Assembly (NCBI GenBank): GCA_028679775.1 | Contig: JAJRAX010000089.1 | Coordinates: forward strand, 1 to 10,280 | Length of the DNA: 10,280 nt | From: Methanothrix sp. | Lineage (GTDB): Archaea; Halobacteriota; Methanosarcinia; Methanotrichales; Methanotrichaceae | Direction: 5' to 3' | In this document: one piece after another, positions 7,475 to 10,280 of the stretch | Layout of the letters: every line of letters starts with the position of its first letter | Position numbering within the stretch: the first letter of the stretch is position 1 | The notes under the pieces: model-generated | Told to the model about the DNA's origin: nothing | Databases searched by the model: none | What the model saw: only the letters and a program-made list of their open reading frames with translations | Translations under genes and position numbers: made by a program

Positions 7475-7708
7475 AATACTATCAATTCTTCGTAACATAA
7501 ACCGCATTCTTACCCCATTGCCTCTGCAGCCGGTTGAAGCCTCTCTTCAGAGAAAACAGAAGACGCGACTCAACCAGTTTATCCATAGTGAGTTGCATCC
7601 GAGCCGGACCTATTGCCAGAAATATATCGGAATCTGTCCAGTCGGATTCGCATCATGGGACTTCAGCCAAATCAACGACCAAAAACTAAACACTATCAAG
7701 AGGCAAGA
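7475..7708 (+). other. leader region before the helicase gene
   Basis: No convincing gene lies here. The helicase frame is open back to a TTG at 7613, but those residues do not resemble helicase N-termini. A TATA-like AAATATAT at 7620-7627 could give a leader of about 60 bases, with a weak GAATC/GATTC stem (7630-7634 with 7645-7649) near its start. In cold-adapted methanogens related helicase genes have structured leaders; whether this one does is not shown. Confidence 0.3.
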
Positions 7709-8980
7709 ATGTCATTTGGAAACTTAAATATCATAGATCCCCTTTGCCGAGCGCTGGCTGAGGAAGGATATACCGCTCCGACACCCATACAAAACCTGGC
7801 CATACCTCCACTATTGAATGGAAGAGACCTGATGGGCATCGCCCAGACGGGCACAGGCAAGACTGCTGCATTTGTGCTGCCCATACTGCAAAAGATCTCA
7901 GAAGATAGCAGGCCAGCCAAGCCTGGAGTCCCGCGCGCCCTCGTGCTCGCACCTACGAGAGAACTAGCTGCGCAAATCGACCAGAGCTTTGCAACCTACG
8001 GTCAGTTCCTCCGTTTCCGGCATACAGTCATCTTCGGCGGAGTCCACCAGGGCTCTCAGGTCAGGATGCTCTCCAGGGGAGTTGATGTCCTGGTTGCCAC
8101 ACCCGGTCGTCTTCTCGACCTCATGAACCAGGGATATATCATGCTCAAAGGCGTGGATTTTTTCGTCTTGGATGAGATCGACCGAATGCTCGATATGGGT
8201 TTTGTCAAAGACATGAGAAAGATAGTCGCGGCTCTGCCGGCCAAGCATCAGTCTCTCTTCTTCTCTGCAACAATGTCCCGGGAGACAGGCGAGTTTGCTG
8301 AGAAGCTCCTCTGCGATCCCGTGAAGGTCGAGGCGGCTCCACAGGCCAGCACTCTGGAGTGCATCGAGCAGAAGGTATTCTTTGTGGATCAGAACAACAA
8401 GTATTCGCTCTTAGAGGGGCTTCTCCAGAAGGAGGAGGTAGAGCGCGCCCTGATCTTCACCCGAACCAAGCACCGGGCAGACAAGCTTGCTGAGATGCTT
8501 TCCAAGAACCATATCAATGCTGATGCAATTCACGGCAACAAGTCGCAAAACCAGCGCACAAAGGCCATGCATGACTTCAAGTCAGGCAGGTTGCGGGTGC
8601 TTGTAGCTACAGATATCGCCGCCAGGGGAATTGATGTAAATGACATATCCCATGTCATAAACTTCGACCTTCCTAACGAGCCGGAGAGCTATGTTCACCG
8701 CATCGGCAGGACCGGGCGAGCTGGAGCCGCAGGAAAGGCATACTCGTTTTGCGCTGCTGAGGAGCGAAATATCCTGAGGAGCATTGAACGGCTGACGAGG
8801 GCCGAAATAGGAATCATGCCGCACCAGTACCATTCAGAAAGTGCAAAGACTGCAGTAGGTGCAGCAGCCGAGCCTGCCACACCTAACAGACATAGGACCA
8901 TGCAAAGAGGCCCAAGGCTGGAGAGCTATCCTAGATCAGGCCCCAGCTCCAGAAAGCCGTATCCGGTCAGAAGGCATTAG
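7709..8980 (+). CDS. DEAD-box family ATP-dependent RNA helicase (RhlE-like) with DEID motif II
   Basis: A 423-residue cytoplasmic RNA helicase that unwinds short RNA duplexes using ATP. In order: Q motif (F3 to PTPIQ at 24-28), motif I AQTGTGKT (45-52), Ia PTRELA (82-87), GG and TPGRLLD (131-137), motif II, motif III SAT (186-188), motif [13 protein letters not shown] (247-257), motif [12 protein letters not shown] (299-309) and motif [10 protein letters not shown] (330-337). Motif II reads DEID (155-158) rather than DEAD, from an ATC codon at 8177; both acidic residues needed for Mg-ATP remain, so activity is likely. After the two RecA-like domains comes a tail rich in Arg, Pro and Ser (about 370-423), as in RhlE-type proteins, probably for RNA contact. 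The ATG at 7709 is chosen because AGAGG lies 5 bases before it and the family N-terminus begins there. Confidence 0.95.
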   Translation: MSFGNLNIIDPLCRALAEEGYTAPTPIQNLAIPPLLNGRDLMGIAQTGTGKTAAFVLPILQKISEDSRPAKPGVPRALVLAPTRELAAQIDQSFATYGQFLRFRHTVIFGGVHQGSQVRMLSRGVDVLVATPGRLLDLMNQGYIMLKGVDFFVLDEIDRMLDMGFVKDMRKIVAALPAKHQSLFFSATMSRETGEFAEKLLCDPVKVEAAPQASTLECIEQKVFFVDQNNKYSLLEGLLQKEEVERALIFTRTKHRADKLAEMLSKNHINADAIHGNKSQNQRTKAMHDFKSGRLRVLVATDIAARGIDVNDISHVINFDLPNEPESYVHRIGRTGRAGAAGKAYSFCAAEERNILRSIERLTRAEIGIMPHQYHSESAKTAVGAAAEPATPNRHRTMQRGPRLESYPRSGPSSRKPYPVRRH

Positions 8981-8981
8981 C

Positions 8982-8996
8982 TCCTGCTCGGCAGGA
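8982..8996 (+). terminator. hairpin just after the helicase stop codon
   Basis: TCCTGC (8982-8987) pairs with GCAGGA (8991-8996) around a TCG loop, two bases after the stop codon. It is followed by A-rich sequence, not T-rich, so it may protect the 3' end rather than terminate. Confidence 0.35.
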
Positions 8997-9005
8997 AAAT
9001 AGGAC

Positions 9006-9051
9006 GGGGCCATTTCTGCGCCCCTTTCTATGCCAAAAAAGCCACTTTTTT
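9006..9051 (+). terminator. hairpin plus T6 tract ending the helicase transcript
   Basis: GGGGC (9006-9010) pairs with GCCCC (9020-9024) and is followed by TTT; then AAAAAAG (9035-9041) and CTTTTTT (9045-9051) form a second AT-rich stem ending in T6. The T6 is a good archaeal termination signal, and the cupin gene follows 80 bases later. Confidence 0.55.
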
Positions 9052-9130
9052 ATGAGGTATCTTTGCGGAAACGCTCTTCTCTTTGTACCTTTGCGTCCAT
9101 TGATGTTGAATAGATCCGGGAGCGATTGAG

Positions 9131-9469
9131 ATGAGGATAATTCAGGTAAAAGACGTACCAGGCAAGTCCAATCCGCATAACGTGGACGTTAGAAGCATAA
9201 GCGACCAGGAGAACGCTCAGGTGGTGCATATCACCCTACTGCCGGGAGAATCCCTAAAAAATCACATCACCCCTGTGGATGTGGTCTTCTATGTGCTTGA
9301 GGGCAGAGGTGTTGTGGAGATCGGCGAGGAAAGGCAAGAGGTCGGAAGAGACACGCTGGTTGAGAGCCCGGCCAGGATTGCCCATCGCTGGATCAACGAG
9401 AGCGATGGGCCTGTGCGCATCCTTGTAGTGAAGACGCCACGCCCTAAAGAGGCCACCAGGATGTTGTGA
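9131..9469 (+). CDS. single-domain cupin protein
   Basis: A 112-residue cytoplasmic protein with one small beta-barrel cupin domain. Motif 1 is PGESLKNHITPVDVVFYVLEGRG (38-60) and motif 2 VGRDTLVESPARIAHRW (71-87). In the usual motif 1, H-x-H and a Glu bind a metal; here only His45 remains, the second His is Thr47 and the Glu position is not acidic in the normal place. His85 of motif 2 is kept. Metal binding may be weak or use other residues, so an enzyme, a sugar isomerase or a small binding protein are all possible. GGGAG lies 8 bases before the ATG and supports the start. The gene is convergent with the HxlR regulator gene 44 bases away; no operon partner is visible. Fold is sure, function unknown. 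Confidence 0.85.
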   Translation: MRIIQVKDVPGKSNPHNVDVRSISDQENAQVVHITLLPGESLKNHITPVDVVFYVLEGRGVVEIGEERQEVGRDTLVESPARIAHRWINESDGPVRILVVKTPRPKEATRML

Positions 9470-9513
9470 GTGAAATGGTGGCTATGTCAAATCCTCAGCA
9501 ATTTCAGATACCC

Positions 9514-9873
9514 TCACAGCACGCACTCGCTGCAGTCCTGGCAGCCGCACTCGATGTTGTCGATCTTCCATTTTAAGGCCCAGCGCTTCATATCCTTGAT
9601 GATCTCGATTATCTCCAGACCGCTCCTCGTGAGCGTGTACTCGCTTTTCACAGGGAATATGCTGCTGTCCACCCGGTTTTCTACAAGGCCTTCTCTCTCA
9701 AGCTCCTTTAGCCGCGCAGATAGCACCTTCTGGGTGATGCCGGACAGACAGCTCTTCAGCTCTGAGAAGCGTCGGGTGTGTCCTGTCCCCTTGTAAAGCT
9801 CCAGGAGAATGAGCATCGTCCATTTTCTGGCGATGTACTTGACTGTCAGATTAACAGTGCATCCTTCCTGCAT
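9514..9873 (-). CDS. HxlR-family winged-helix regulator with Cys-rich C-terminus
   Basis: A 119-residue DNA-binding protein, expected to act as a dimer. The HxlR signature is clear: Cys5, then VKYIARKWTMLILLELYKG, RRFSELKSCLSGITQKVLSARLKELE (recognition helix) and a wing ending SEYTLTRSG. Cys5 sits where HxlR/DUF24 regulators such as YodB and HypR carry their redox-sensing Cys. The C-terminus CGCQDCSEC (109-117) adds four closely spaced Cys, able to bind a metal or Fe-S cluster or form disulfides; this extension is not part of the core family. ATG at 9873 is chosen because the family N-terminus starts there, although the frame is open upstream and the ribosome site is weak. It is divergent from hcp, and two palindromes lie between, so control of hcp and of itself is likely. 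The signal (NO, oxidant, quinone) is inferred only. Confidence 0.85.
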   Translation of the reverse strand: MQEGCTVNLTVKYIARKWTMLILLELYKGTGHTRRFSELKSCLSGITQKVLSARLKELEREGLVENRVDSSIFPVKSEYTLTRSGLEIIEIIKDMKRWALKWKIDNIECGCQDCSECVL

Positions 9874-9902
9874 GGTATCTTTAAAGAAACGTTCTAGGCT
9901 AA

Positions 9903-9914
9903 ATACCTTGGTAT
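9903..9914. promoter_or_regulatory. candidate operator 1 (perfect 5-bp inverted repeat)
   Basis: ATACC-TT-GGTAT is a perfect inverted repeat 30-41 bases before the regulator ATG. A single GGTAT half-site recurs at 9874-9878, right at the start codon. A dimeric HxlR protein would bind such a site; this is inference. Confidence 0.45.
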
Positions 9915-9921
9915 CCAAAAT

Positions 9922-9930
9922 ATACTGTAT
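9922..9930. promoter_or_regulatory. candidate operator 2 (ATAC-T-GTAT)
   Basis: ATAC-T-GTAT is a perfect inverted repeat about 17-18 bases, centre to centre, from operator 1, and shares its ATAC/GTAT arms. The pair may be bound cooperatively. Confidence 0.4.
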
Positions 9931-10033
9931 GTCGGGGCCGGTAAATATAATCTCGAAGCTGCCCTTAATATACTGAGAAAAATTGAGATCTACTGGAAAA
10001 CTGTGACTGTGGCTGAGTTGATTTAATCTAGCT

Positions 10034-10038
10034 GGAGG
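10034..10038 (+). promoter_or_regulatory. ribosome binding site setting the hcp start
   Basis: GGAGG lies 8 bases before TTG at 10047, an ideal distance, whereas the in-frame ATG at 10071 is 32 bases away. This favours the TTG start. Confidence 0.7.
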
Positions 10039-10046
10039 ACATAAAA

Positions 10047-10280
10047 TTGGCTGCAATTGAGAAACCGGACATGTTCTGCTACCAGTGCTCCCAAACTGCG
10101 GGAGGCACAGGCTGCACAATCAAAGGAATTTGCGGAAAGGAACCGACCGTAGCCCGTCTGCAGGACAACCTGCTCTTCGCAATCAAGGGCATCAGCGCCT
10201 ACCTCTACCATGCCCGCGAGCTGGGCTATTCCGACCCGGAGGTGGACGCCTTCATTGAACGGGGCTTCTTCTCGACCCTC
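10047..10280 (+). CDS. hcp: hybrid-cluster protein, N-terminal part (cut by window edge)
   Basis: The first 78 residues of hybrid-cluster protein (once called prismane protein or hydroxylamine reductase), an iron-sulfur enzyme that reduces nitric oxide and hydroxylamine and protects anaerobes from nitrosative stress. From the chosen TTG start the protein reads [20 protein letters not shown]. The four Cys (11, 14, 23, 29) have spacings 2, 8 and 5, as in Desulfovibrio-type class I enzymes where Cys3, 6, 15 and 21 bind a [4Fe-4S] cluster, followed by [21 protein letters not shown], also typical. The hybrid cluster ligands lie beyond the window. TTG has a GGAGG at ideal distance; the ATG at 10071 is the alternative and would begin at MFCYQC as in bacteria. 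Divergent from the HxlR regulator, its likely controller. Confidence 0.93.
   Translation, partial: MAAIEKPDMFCYQCSQTAGGTGCTIKGICGKEPTVARLQDNLLFAIKGISAYLYHARELGYSDPEVDAFIERGFFSTL

Larger units (their letters stand above)
9874..10046. promoter_or_regulatory. divergent HxlR-hcp control region
   Basis: This 173-bp gap carries the promoters of both genes. For the regulator, TATA-like boxes on the minus strand lie at 9943-9950 and 9917-9924; for hcp a TATA-like TTAATATAC lies at 9965-9973, with a leader of about 50 bases. Two palindromes (next entries) overlap the regulator promoter, so repression of the regulator gene itself looks most direct; hcp control would work from upstream of its TATA box. 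Confidence 0.5.

Noticed and set aside
7268..7495. 75-codon plus-strand frame in the gap before the helicase
   Set aside because: No domain or export signal; the composition looks like the complement of the signal-peptide-like minus-strand frame.
7964..8248. 94-codon minus-strand frame inside the helicase gene
   Set aside because: Antisense to conserved helicase motifs; no protein-like features or ribosome site.
9874..10119. N-terminal extension of the HxlR frame upstream of 9873
   Set aside because: The added residues do not match the family, would run through the promoter gap and overlap the hcp coding region.
1..10280. CRISPR array, transposon ends, tRNA or integration site
   Set aside because: No regularly spaced direct repeats, transposase-like protein, terminal inverted repeats or cloverleaf-like sequence was found by eye on either strand.

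Overview
The window reads like accessory chromosome of a methanogenic archaeon, most likely Methanosarcinales and perhaps Methanothrix (Methanosaeta)-like. This is inference. It rests on archaeal-style TATA boxes, oligo-T terminators, many small secreted proteins rich in N-glycosylation sequons, a soluble multi-PAS hybrid kinase, and an archaeal pairing of hybrid-cluster protein with an HxlR regulator. No rRNA, tRNA, insertion sequence or CRISPR array was seen.

Layout. Bases 1-480 (+) carry the C-terminal half of a SAM-dependent methyltransferase cut by the window edge. Facing it, 556-3870 (-) encodes an 1104-residue cytoplasmic hybrid histidine kinase (helical N-terminal domain, four PAS domains, HisKA, HATPase, receiver). 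From about 4.1 to 7.0 kb lies a cluster of small envelope or secreted proteins on both strands: a SIMPL/DUF541 protein, an orphan secreted protein, a sequon-rich beta-type secreted protein and a small anchored protein with a 22-residue internal repeat. A dodecin of the calcium-dodecin/SecE2 type sits among them.

From 7.0 to 7.7 kb there is no firm gene, only a possibly frameshifted reading frame with a signal peptide. A DEAD-box-family RNA helicase whose motif II reads DEID follows at 7709-8980, then a one-domain cupin (9131-9469).

At the right end an HxlR-family regulator (9514-9873, -) is divergent from hcp, the hybrid-cluster protein gene (10047 to window end, +). The 173-bp gap holds two palindromes, and the regulator has a conserved N-terminal Cys plus a Cys-rich tail. 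This is the most coherent regulatory unit here: probably a redox- or nitrosative-stress-sensing repressor with its target. No clearly new multi-gene system is evident. The best leads are the HxlR-hcp switch, the DEID helicase, the Trp-less dodecin, and two gene relics (5739-5855 and 7114-7474).
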